62,625 bases of DNA, from positions 1-62,625 of the forward strand of contig NZ_JAFEUN010000012.1 in NCBI RefSeq assembly GCF_016900895.1, given 5' to 3'. The DNA is from Parashewanella hymeniacidonis (GTDB lineage: Bacteria; Pseudomonadota; Gammaproteobacteria; Enterobacterales; Shewanellaceae). Below are positions 15,616-24,700 of this stretch, piece after piece (the first letter of the stretch is position 1; every line of letters begins with the position of its first letter). The notes under the pieces are model-generated. The model was given only the letters and a program-made list of their open reading frames with translations, was not told where the DNA came from and did no database searches. Position numbers and translations under genes: made by a program.

Positions 15616-18600
15616 GTCAACAAGATAAGCGCCTGAATAAGCGCTTAAAAGATACCCCTATTGCGATTGTCGGCATGGCAAGCATCTTCGCTAATTCTCG
15701 ATATTTAAATGAGTTTTGGGATTTGATCAGCGATGAAATCAATGCCATTACGGATATACCAGAAAGCCACTGGCGAGCGGATGATTACTACGACAGTAAC
15801 AAATCAACACCAGATAAAATTTACTGCAAACGTGGTGGTTTTTTACCTGATGTCGATTTTAACCCGATGGAGTTTGGCTTACCGCCCAATATTCTTGAGT
15901 TAACCGATACCTCGCAATTGTTGTCTTTAGTCGTTGCTAAAGAAGTCTTAGCCGATGCTAATTTGTCAGAAGATTATGATCGTGATCGCATTGGTATTAC
16001 TTTAGGCATTGGTGGCGGACAACAGATCAGTCAAAGCATGAATGCACGTCTGCAATATCCTGTCTTGCGTCAGGTATTCAAAAATAGCGGCATCAGCGAT
16101 GAAGATTCAGAAATGCTGATCCAAAAGGTGCAAGACCAATATGTGCCTTGGGAAGAAAACTCATTTCCAGGTTCTTTAGGAAATGTCACTGCAGGTCGTG
16201 TTGCTAATCGCTTTAACTTAGGTGGAATGAACTGCGTAGTAGACGCAGCTTGTGCTGGTTCATTGGCCGCAATTCGTATGGCATTAACCGAGCTAACAGA
16301 ACATCGCTCAGACATGATGATCACCGGTGGTGTCGATACCGACAACTCACCATACATGTACATGAGTTTCTCCAAAACGCCTGCATTTACTGACAAAGAA
16401 AACATCACACCATTTGATGATTCATCAAGCGGGATGATGATAGGTGAAGGCATCGGCATGATTGCTATCAAGCGTTTAGAAGATGCGGAGCGTGATGGCG
16501 ATAAAATCTATGCAGTAATCAAAGGTATCGGTGCTTCATCTGACGGCAAATTTAAAAGCATTTATGCACCGCGTCCTGAAGGGCAAGCCAAAGCGTTATA
16601 CCGGGCTTATGATGACGCGGGCTTTGCACCAGATTCTGTCGGCCTTATTGAAGCTCACGGTACAGGTACTGCCGCCGGAGATGTGGCTGAATTTAATGGC
16701 CTTAACTCCGTATTCAGTGAAAACAATAACCAAAAACAGCACATCGCTCTAGGTTCAATAAAATCACAAATCGGTCATACAAAAGCAACCGCAGGAACAG
16801 CAGGTCTGATTAAAGCTGCGCTGTCTTTACATCATAAAGTGTTGCCACCGACCATCAATGTAAATAATCCAAATCCAAAGCTTGGTGTTGAAGACTCACC
16901 TTTTTACATCAATAGTGAAACTCGTCCTTGGATTGCTAAAGCCGACGATACACCTCGTCGTGCGGGCATCAGTTCTTTCGGGTTTGGTGGCACTAACTTC
17001 CACGTTGTACTGGAGGAATACACCCAAGAACATGAAGAATATCCTTATCGTCAACGTAATGTGGCCACGAGCTTATTGATTGATGCACCAACAAAATCTC
17101 AATTAATTTCTCAGCTTGAACAGATCAAGCAAACAGGTGTCGATATTAACGCCCTTGCGAAGTCATATTCTCATCGTAAACTTGCTGATAATAATCACCG
17201 AATAGGTTTTGTTGTTTCATCGGTTACTGAACTGGAAAAAGAGCTTGTAAATGCGATGATTCGACTCGCCAGTGACGAATCTGAATGGCAATTACCATCG
17301 GGCACCAGTTATCAAGCGCAAGCAACAAAAGGAAAAGTTGCAGCACTCTTTGCAGGACAAGGTTCACAATTTGTGAATATGGGTAAAACACTGGCTTGTA
17401 ACTTCCCAGAGCTTCGCCAGCAAGTGGCATTAAGTGATAAAGTTTTTATTGAGAATAATCAGCCAAGCTTATCCAGTAAACTATTCCCAATTCCTGTATT
17501 CAGTGAACAAGAACGTAAATCACAACTTGCTGATCTAACGAATACGGCATTTGCACAAAGTGCGATTGGCGCTCTCTCTGTTGCTCAGTTTGATTTGTTG
17601 ACCAAAGCAGGATTTAAAGCTGAACTCTTTGGTGGTCATAGTTTTGGTGAACTCTCAGCACTTTATGCTTCAGGAGTGCTGAATAAGCAAGATTACACCA
17701 CACTCGCTTTTGCTCGTGGACAGGCAATGGCATCGGCTCCCGAAGGTGTAGATACAGGTAACATGGCCGCTGTTATTTTACCTGCTGAGTCCGATGCACT
17801 TGAAAAGTTGCATACTATTATCGAGCAATTTGATGGCGTAAAAATCGCCAATGATAACTCTGATATCCAGCAAGTTATCGCTGGAGGCTCAAATGCTCTC
17901 GCTCAATGTAGTAAAGTAATTAAGGAACAGCTTGGTTATAAAGTCATTGCTCTGCCTGTATCAGGAGCTTTCCATACACCACTTGTTGCTCATGCTCAGC
18001 AACCTTTTGCAAATGCGATTAATGACGTTGAGTTTAACTCTCCATTAGGTACAGTTTTTAGTAACGCTACCGCAAATGCTTACCCTGCAGATAATAAACA
18101 GATTCAAAAGCAGTTTACAGAGCACATGCTCCAGTCGGTGCATTTCCGCCAACAAGTACGAGAAATGTATGCTGCTGGTGCACGTATTTTTGTTGAGTTT
18201 GGCCCTAAAGACATTCTGCAAAAGCTCGTCAAAGCCAACCTGACAAAGCATAGTGAAGACATCAAGGTCATCAGCTTAAACCCAAATGCAAAAGGCGACA
18301 GTGACAAGCAATATCGTCAAGCTGCAATGCAACTGGCTGTTGCGGGTATTGAATTAAGCAACATCGACCCATATAAAGCTGAAATCTCACACCCTGAAAC
18401 CGCAGCTGGCATGTCTTTTAAGCTTAACGGCAATAACTATATCAGCCCTGCTACTCAGCAAAAAATGCAAACTTCTCTAAAAACTGGTGAAGTCAGTACC
18501 CAAATTGAATACGTCGACCGTGAAGTAGAAAAAGTCGTCGAAAAAATAATAGAAAAAACGGTGGAATCACCAATGACGTCAAGTAAGACACCTCAAATTG

Positions 18601-21600
18601 AACAAACATCACCTCAAGCAGGCAACCAAACTGTAGCTTCAGGGGACACATTAGGCGCTTTCTTTAGTGCTCAAGATCAAGTAGCACAACTGCATCAACA
18701 ATTTTTATCGATTCCAAAACAATATGGCGATACTTTTAGCGAGTTAATGGCTGAACAAGCTGAAATGGCCAGTAAAGGTTTAGCAATTCCAGAAGCGTTA
18801 ACGCGTTCAATGGAAATGTTCCACCAGCACCAAAGCCAAACATTGAAAAGCCATGAACAATTCATGCAGTTGCAAGCTGAACAAAATCAAGCCGCTCTTT
18901 CTTTGCTCAATGGCGTTGCATCACAAGCTCAACGTATCGCAATGAATGTCGCTAAACCCTCGGTTCAAGCGAATACACCGTTACATTCAGCTCAACCACA
19001 AGTTACAGCCACAAAGCCAGCCATCGCTACCCCAGTAGCAAAAGCTCAGCCCCTACCTGTTATTGAAACGCCTAAGATTTCAGAATCAAGCTTGAATGCA
19101 GACCAAGTCCAACAGACCATGCTTAACGTTGTTGCAGATAAAACTGGCTATCCAACTGAAATGCTTGATTTAACGATGGATATGGAAGCTGATTTAGGTA
19201 TCGACTCCATCAAACGTGTTGAAATCTTAGGTACCGTTCAAGATCAATTACCAGAGCTACCTGAACTGAGCGCAGAAGATTTAGCAGAATGCCGAACCTT
19301 AGGTGAGATTGTCAGCTACATGAATAGCCAGTTGGGAAGTTCATCGACGGCTAACACTAATCATGTAGAAACAACAGCTACAGTATCCAGTAGCGTTACT
19401 GGCGATCAAGTTCAGCAAACCATGCTTGATGTAGTAGCCGATAAAACGGGCTACCCAACCGAGATGCTCGACTTAGCAATGGATATGGAAGCTGACCTTG
19501 GCATCGATTCCATTAAACGTGTTGAAATCTTAGGTACCGTTCAAGACCAACTACCCGAATTACCAGAACTGAGTGCAGAAGATTTAGCTGAGTGTCGCAC
19601 GTTAGGTGAAATTGTCGCTTACATGAATAGCCAGTTAGATCATTCTCCAGCGATCGCCCTCCAAGTTGAGCCAATTATTGCTGCAACAAAGAGCCTAACG
19701 AGCAATCAAGTACAGCAAACCATGCTTGATGTTGTAGCCGACAAAACGGGCTACCCGGCAGAAATGCTAGACCTGGCAATGGATATGGAAGCCGACTTAG
19801 GCATTGACTCAATCAAACGAGTGGAAATTTTGGGTACGGTTCAAGACCAGTTACCTGAACTGCCAGAATTGAGTGCAGAAGATTTAGCTGAGTGCCGCAC
19901 ACTTGGAGAAATTGTCACTTACATGAACAGCCAGCTTGGTGATTCATCTCCTGTTGAGCCTACAGTTGAACCCGCTTTTTCATCAACCAGTAATCTGACC
20001 AGTGACCAGGTTCAACAAACTATGCTTAATGTGGTCGCCGACAAGACGGGCTACCCTGCTGAAATGCTTGATTTTGCGATGGATATGGAAGCCGACTTAG
20101 GCATTGACTCTATCAAACGAGTCGAGATTCTAGGTACAGTGCAAGAGCAATTACCTGAACTCCCAGAATTGAACGCTGAGGACTTAGCCGAATGCAGAAC
20201 GCTCGGTGAAATCGTGGCCTACATGAACAGCCAATTGAGTGCGTCGCCTTTAAGTCCAACTCAAGTCATCGTAGAACCAGCTGCCAATGCAGAGTTAGTG
20301 ATAACAGACGTCGAACTTCCACCACACAGCGAGGTAGCATTAAAAAAGCTGCCAGCGGCGATTAATGCAGAGTTAAACTTTCCAAAAGGCAGTGTCGTTA
20401 TCATCAATGATGACGGACAGAATGCAGGGTTACTTGCAGAAAAGTTAACAGCTCAAGGTTTAATCGTCGCAGTTATTCATGCTCCCGTTGACATACTTGA
20501 GCAACAATCTCCAGTGAACAGTGATATTACTCAAATCACTCTTGAAAATATTTCAGATAAAAGCATTGAAGATGCATTAACACAAATCCAATCATTAGGG
20601 CATATTGCAGGATTTATTCATCTGCAACCCAAAGGTTTGAACTCACAAGCAACCGCTGTTAAGTTATCTGAGTCCGCTATGACTCATGTAGAAAGTGCAT
20701 TTTTATGGGCGAAACACTTACAACCTGTTTTAGCTTCTAACTCAGTTACTCGCTTTGTCACGACAAGTCGCATTGATGGTGGCTTTGGATATTTCAATGC
20801 TGAATTAACATCACAGTCTGAACTTAACCAAGCTGCACTAGCAGGGTTAACCAAGACCTTAAGCCACGAATGGCAAAAAGTAAGTTGTAAGGCACTTGAT
20901 ATTGAGCCTGAACTCGAATCTAACTTTTTTGCCGATGCTATTATCGCTGAGTTTGCGACTCAACATGATGTGATCGAAGTTGGGATAACAAAAGAACAAC
21001 GATTCACACTGGTTGCCACTGAAACCGCGGAACAACAATCTACAGCAGCGGATATTTCCGCTACCGATAAAGTCTTGGTCACGGGTGGTGCAAAAGGTGT
21101 CACCTTAAAGTGTGCATTAGCACTTGCAGTAAAGAGCAAAGCGCATTTCATTTTGGCTGGGCGCAGTGATTACCTTGAAAACAATCAACTTCCTGATTGG
21201 GCAAAAAGCAAAGTTGGATCTGAATTAAAAGCAGCTGCGATAGCGGAGCTACAAGCCCAGAATAAAAAGCCTACGCCAAAATTAGTCAACGAGTTGATTA
21301 AGCCGGTAAACAGCAGTCTAGAAATTGCTAATGCATTGCAACAATTTGAACAAGTTGGCGCCAGTGCTGAGTACATATCTTTAGATGTCAGTCGTGCTAA
21401 GCATGTGCAAACTACCTTGTCGACATTGAGTGCTATCGCACCCATTACTGGATTAATTCATGGTGCAGGCGTATTGGCCGACAAGCACATTCAAGATAAA
21501 ACCCTTGATGAATTATCTCGTGTTTATGGCACAAAAGTGTCTGGGTTGAAACACGTTTTATCTGCACTGCAACTTGATTCACTTAAGCTTATTGCTCTGT

Positions 21601-22757
21601 TCTCTTCTGCTGCTGGTTTTTACGGTAACGAAGGACAAAGCGACTATGCGATGAGTAATGAGATTCTTAATAAAGCTGCATTACAACTCTCACAAAAGTT
21701 ACCTAAAACTAAAGTCATCAGTTTTGACTGGGGACCTTGGGACGGTGGCATGGTCAATGATGCACTGAAAAAAATGTTCATTGATCGTGGTGTTTACGTC
21801 ATTCCTTTAGACGCAGGCGCAGCACTATTTGCTGAAAAGATACTGAGTGAATCTGCAAGCCAATTGTTAATTGGATCAGATATGCAAGGCAACTCATCAG
21901 CGGATACAGGAACCGAAGTAAAAAAGCTTAATGCGGATCTAGCACAATTTGACTTAGCGTTAGATCCGCAGCAACTTGGTTTAATCGAACACCATAAAAT
22001 CAATGGCAACCTGGTGTTGCCGACAGTGTGCGCACTGCAATGGTTACAACAGCAAGCTGAGGCTCAAACCAATCGGTCGCTAAAGATATTGGATTATCAA
22101 TTACTCAAAGGCGTGGCGTTCGACTCTCAATCTGTGAAGTTAATGAGTTTGAAACTAGAGCAACATGACCAAGCATATTTAGCGACCATTTGGTGTGATA
22201 ACAAGCCACAATATAAGGCTCGCTTAATCAGCGTCATGGCAAGTGAAACTTTTAGTTTGTTAGATAAAGCGATTGCAGAGCATCAAGTTTCTGGCACTAA
22301 GCTGTATCAAAACGGCAGTTTATTCCATGGCCCAAAACTACAAGCCATCAAGCAAGTGACTCATTTTGATGGTTCAGGGTTAATCGCCGATATTCAATTA
22401 CCCCAATTGTCGGTAAGTGATTGGGGAGCATTTTCTGCGAATGATAAATACAATGCCGTTGCTTCAGACGCTTTATTACAAGCTATGTTGGTATGGGCAA
22501 AACTACAGCATAATCAAGCCAGCTTGCCTGTCAGTATTGGAGAGTTTGTTTGTGTTTCAGCGTTGAAAAATGATCAAGTAGGCAGACTGGTTTTGAATAT
22601 TGTTCAAAACAGTAAAACAGGCATTATTGCTGATGTGGCGTTATATCATCAAAACGGTGATTTAAGCTGTTACATGAAGCAAACCAAAGTCAGTCTTAGC
22701 CCTACACTCGTTTTCGAACCTTTTGCTGATGTAGAAACGAGCGGAGCTGTTAGCTAG
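15612..22757 (+). CDS. pfaA: PUFA synthase subunit PfaA (KS-MAT-4xACP-KR-DH-like)
   Basis: 2381-residue multidomain enzyme. The ketosynthase (~15-480) has its active Cys at 214 in DAACAGS, then EAHGTGT and IKSQIGHTKA for the two histidines. The malonyl/acyltransferase (~570-880) has Ser677 in GHSFGE. A charged linker (EKVVEKIIEKTVE) follows near 975-990. Four tandem ACPs carry LGIDSIKRVEILG with attachment serines at 1199, 1300, 1400 and 1500. The ketoreductase has VLVTGGAKGVTL near 1820 and SSAAGFYGNEGQSDYA for the catalytic Ser and Tyr. The last ~300 residues (HHKINGNLVLPTV) look like a hot-dog dehydratase-like domain. It elongates and ketoreduces the growing chain; DH and ER steps come from PfaC and PfaD. 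It overlaps pfaR by 4 bp and pfaB by 1 bp. Confidence 0.97.
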   Translation: MSQQDKRLNKRLKDTPIAIVGMASIFANSRYLNEFWDLISDEINAITDIPESHWRADDYYDSNKSTPDKIYCKRGGFLPDVDFNPMEFGLPPNILELTDTSQLLSLVVAKEVLADANLSEDYDRDRIGITLGIGGGQQISQSMNARLQYPVLRQVFKNSGISDEDSEMLIQKVQDQYVPWEENSFPGSLGNVTAGRVANRFNLGGMNCVVDAACAGSLAAIRMALTELTEHRSDMMITGGVDTDNSPYMYMSFSKTPAFTDKENITPFDDSSSGMMIGEGIGMIAIKRLEDAERDGDKIYAVIKGIGASSDGKFKSIYAPRPEGQAKALYRAYDDAGFAPDSVGLIEAHGTGTAAGDVAEFNGLNSVFSENNNQKQHIALGSIKSQIGHTKATAGTAGLIKAALSLHHKVLPPTINVNNPNPKLGVEDSPFYINSETRPWIAKADDTPRRAGISSFGFGGTNFHVVLEEYTQEHEEYPYRQRNVATSLLIDAPTKSQLISQLEQIKQTGVDINALAKSYSHRKLADNNHRIGFVVSSVTELEKELVNAMIRLASDESEWQLPSGTSYQAQATKGKVAALFAGQGSQFVNMGKTLACNFPELRQQVALSDKVFIENNQPSLSSKLFPIPVFSEQERKSQLADLTNTAFAQSAIGALSVAQFDLLTKAGFKAELFGGHSFGELSALYASGVLNKQDYTTLAFARGQAMASAPEGVDTGNMAAVILPAESDALEKLHTIIEQFDGVKIANDNSDIQQVIAGGSNALAQCSKVIKEQLGYKVIALPVSGAFHTPLVAHAQQPFANAINDVEFNSPLGTVFSNATANAYPADNKQIQKQFTEHMLQSVHFRQQVREMYAAGARIFVEFGPKDILQKLVKANLTKHSEDIKVISLNPNAKGDSDKQYRQAAMQLAVAGIELSNIDPYKAEISHPETAAGMSFKLNGNNYISPATQQKMQTSLKTGEVSTQIEYVDREVEKVVEKIIEKTVESPMTSSKTPQIEQTSPQAGNQTVASGDTLGAFFSAQDQVAQLHQQFLSIPKQYGDTFSELMAEQAEMASKGLAIPEALTRSMEMFHQHQSQTLKSHEQFMQLQAEQNQAALSLLNGVASQAQRIAMNVAKPSVQANTPLHSAQPQVTATKPAIATPVAKAQPLPVIETPKISESSLNADQVQQTMLNVVADKTGYPTEMLDLTMDMEADLGIDSIKRVEILGTVQDQLPELPELSAEDLAECRTLGEIVSYMNSQLGSSSTANTNHVETTATVSSSVTGDQVQQTMLDVVADKTGYPTEMLDLAMDMEADLGIDSIKRVEILGTVQDQLPELPELSAEDLAECRTLGEIVAYMNSQLDHSPAIALQVEPIIAATKSLTSNQVQQTMLDVVADKTGYPAEMLDLAMDMEADLGIDSIKRVEILGTVQDQLPELPELSAEDLAECRTLGEIVTYMNSQLGDSSPVEPTVEPAFSSTSNLTSDQVQQTMLNVVADKTGYPAEMLDFAMDMEADLGIDSIKRVEILGTVQEQLPELPELNAEDLAECRTLGEIVAYMNSQLSASPLSPTQVIVEPAANAELVITDVELPPHSEVALKKLPAAINAELNFPKGSVVIINDDGQNAGLLAEKLTAQGLIVAVIHAPVDILEQQSPVNSDITQITLENISDKSIEDALTQIQSLGHIAGFIHLQPKGLNSQATAVKLSESAMTHVESAFLWAKHLQPVLASNSVTRFVTTSRIDGGFGYFNAELTSQSELNQAALAGLTKTLSHEWQKVSCKALDIEPELESNFFADAIIAEFATQHDVIEVGITKEQRFTLVATETAEQQSTAADISATDKVLVTGGAKGVTLKCALALAVKSKAHFILAGRSDYLENNQLPDWAKSKVGSELKAAAIAELQAQNKKPTPKLVNELIKPVNSSLEIANALQQFEQVGASAEYISLDVSRAKHVQTTLSTLSAIAPITGLIHGAGVLADKHIQDKTLDELSRVYGTKVSGLKHVLSALQLDSLKLIALFSSAAGFYGNEGQSDYAMSNEILNKAALQLSQKLPKTKVISFDWGPWDGGMVNDALKKMFIDRGVYVIPLDAGAALFAEKILSESASQLLIGSDMQGNSSADTGTEVKKLNADLAQFDLALDPQQLGLIEHHKINGNLVLPTVCALQWLQQQAEAQTNRSLKILDYQLLKGVAFDSQSVKLMSLKLEQHDQAYLATIWCDNKPQYKARLISVMASETFSLLDKAIAEHQVSGTKLYQNGSLFHGPKLQAIKQVTHFDGSGLIADIQLPQLSVSDWGAFSANDKYNAVASDALLQAMLVWAKLQHNQASLPVSIGEFVCVSALKNDQVGRLVLNIVQNSKTGIIADVALYHQNGDLSCYMKQTKVSLSPTLVFEPFADVETSGAVS

Positions 22758-24700
22758 TGTTGAAGCCAATACAACTCGGTGAAAATCAACGTTTAAGAAT
22801 TGCGGTCATTCCTGTTGATAGAAATGACCGTAACCGGTTAGATGATATTGAATCAAAACTGCAATGCCAAACTTGTCTAAACGCCAATGGTATAGGCATC
22901 GACAACGTGTTTAAGCAAGTTATTGAAGTAACCGCAACATCAGCAATAAAGGTTCAGTATGAGCAACAGTATTTGTATTTTGTTGATGATATTGCTTGTG
23001 CAAAATTAAAACTGCACCCACATGCTTATTTGTGTGGGTTTGCTACAACAACGTCGAAGGTTGAAGCCCAAGCAAGAGCCTTATTGCAATCCAAACGCAA
23101 ACCAGAGCACGTAGTAAAATTCGAATCTGATGTACCCTTTTCAGGATTCCTTGATGGCATTAATGCATTGACCTCAAGGACTCTCACAACGCAATCAGGA
23201 AAAAATAACTATTGGTTTATGCCGCAACATCAACCAAGAGTATTACAACTCGACTTTGAAGTATCAGGTCGTTATTCATCTCTGATCCTAGTGCAAGGGA
23301 CTGAGTGCGAAAAAGCCAAGCCGTTACTTAATTCAGAGCAACTGTTTTTTGTTATTTGCGGAAACTCAATTGATGACGTTGTTGCACAGGCAAACCAGTG
23401 CCAGATAGAAATAGCCTCATCCCAAGAGCAGAATGACAACGTCATTTTAAATGATCGCAACCTAAGTCGGTACAACCCAAACGCCAAACTTGCACTTGTT
23501 CTTCAAGCTAAAAATATACCGCAGCTGGTTCAAGAACTTCAGCTCTTTTTCACTGCTGTATTAAATAATCGAAATCAAAAAAATTGGCAGTGGCAAACCC
23601 CTAACGGCAGCTGCTTCTTTGTGGGTGAGCACTTGAATAGAACAGGGCTGACTTTTGTTTATCCTGGAGTGGGAACAACTTACTCAAATATGCTATCTGA
23701 GTTGCACGAGTTCTTCCCTACGCTCTACCAAGAGTTAGATAAACAACTTGATTTAGCTGCCATGTTACAGACTAAAAGCTACTATTCTGATGATGTTTTA
23801 CAACCAACGTTGAGCCAACAAGCGATCAGCGGTGTCGGTATCAGCTACTTATTCACTCGACTGCTTATCAATGAATTTAAAGTGAACCCAGATTTTGCGC
23901 TTGGCTATTCCATGGGTGAATCTGCCATGTGGGCCAGTTTAAATATTTGGAAACAGCCTGAAACATTAATTGAGAAAACCGCCGCCAGTGACATTTTTAA
24001 TGAACTAATTTCTGGTGAACTTAAAGCGGTCAGAGATGAGTGGCAACTCAAAGCCGATGAACACATTGACTGGAACAGTTTTGTGATCCGAGCATCTGCT
24101 GCTGAAATAGGAACACTGATTCACGATTATCCAAAAGTTTACCTTGTGATTACCCAAGGTGAAACCAGTGTGATTGCGGGCGATGAACACCAATGCAAAG
24201 CCTTGTTACAACAACTTGGTAAACGTGGTCTTGCCAGTAATATGGTAACGGCAATGCACACGCCTGCATCTAAAAGGGTGAAACCACAACTTACTGTGTT
24301 TTATACGTTGCCATTAATAGCAACAGCAAGCAAAACTCAGTTCATCAGTGCATCATCAAATAAAGTGATTAACAGTCGAGATAATCATGCAATCGCTAAA
24401 TCCATCTCTACAACCTTTACTGAACCGCTAGACTTTTCACAGACCATTGAAACTGCGAAACAGCACGGAAGTAATATATTCTTAGAAGTTGGCGCTGATC
24501 GCCAAACCGCCAGTATCATCGAAAAAATCACTAAAAACGATACTGAAATACACTGCCTTGCCATAAACAGTAAAGGTCAGCCAACCATCACCAGTTTATT
24601 AAAATGCATTGCACAATTGATTAGCCTTCGAGTGCCAATCTCGTTAGCTCCGCTGATGCATTGCGAAGAATTAAAAGGAAGCGTTTCAGTCCATGAATAA
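22757..24700 (+). CDS. pfaB: PUFA synthase subunit PfaB (acyltransferase)
   Basis: 647 residues starting at a GTG that shares its first G with the pfaA stop codon. The C-terminal half is an acyltransferase domain with FVYPGVGTTYSNM and the nucleophile Ser385 in GYSMGES. The N-terminal ~280 residues resemble a degenerate, ketosynthase-derived region and lack recognisable catalytic motifs. PfaB is the subunit that varies most between producers and has been linked to whether EPA or DHA is made. I cannot read the product from the sequence. The gene overlaps pfaC by 8 bp, so it is translationally coupled. Confidence 0.93.
   Translation: MLKPIQLGENQRLRIAVIPVDRNDRNRLDDIESKLQCQTCLNANGIGIDNVFKQVIEVTATSAIKVQYEQQYLYFVDDIACAKLKLHPHAYLCGFATTTSKVEAQARALLQSKRKPEHVVKFESDVPFSGFLDGINALTSRTLTTQSGKNNYWFMPQHQPRVLQLDFEVSGRYSSLILVQGTECEKAKPLLNSEQLFFVICGNSIDDVVAQANQCQIEIASSQEQNDNVILNDRNLSRYNPNAKLALVLQAKNIPQLVQELQLFFTAVLNNRNQKNWQWQTPNGSCFFVGEHLNRTGLTFVYPGVGTTYSNMLSELHEFFPTLYQELDKQLDLAAMLQTKSYYSDDVLQPTLSQQAISGVGISYLFTRLLINEFKVNPDFALGYSMGESAMWASLNIWKQPETLIEKTAASDIFNELISGELKAVRDEWQLKADEHIDWNSFVIRASAAEIGTLIHDYPKVYLVITQGETSVIAGDEHQCKALLQQLGKRGLASNMVTAMHTPASKRVKPQLTVFYTLPLIATASKTQFISASSNKVINSRDNHAIAKSISTTFTEPLDFSQTIETAKQHGSNIFLEVGADRQTASIIEKITKNDTEIHCLAINSKGQPTITSLLKCIAQLISLRVPISLAPLMHCEELKGSVSVHE

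Noticed and set aside
16070-16471. 133-codon minus-strand open frame inside pfaA
   Set aside because: Shadow of the KS domain; composition follows the complementary codons, and no start signal is seen.
19090-20250. Regular ~300 bp tandem repeat, considered as CRISPR-like or a minisatellite
   Set aside because: It is the in-frame four-ACP repeat of PfaA.
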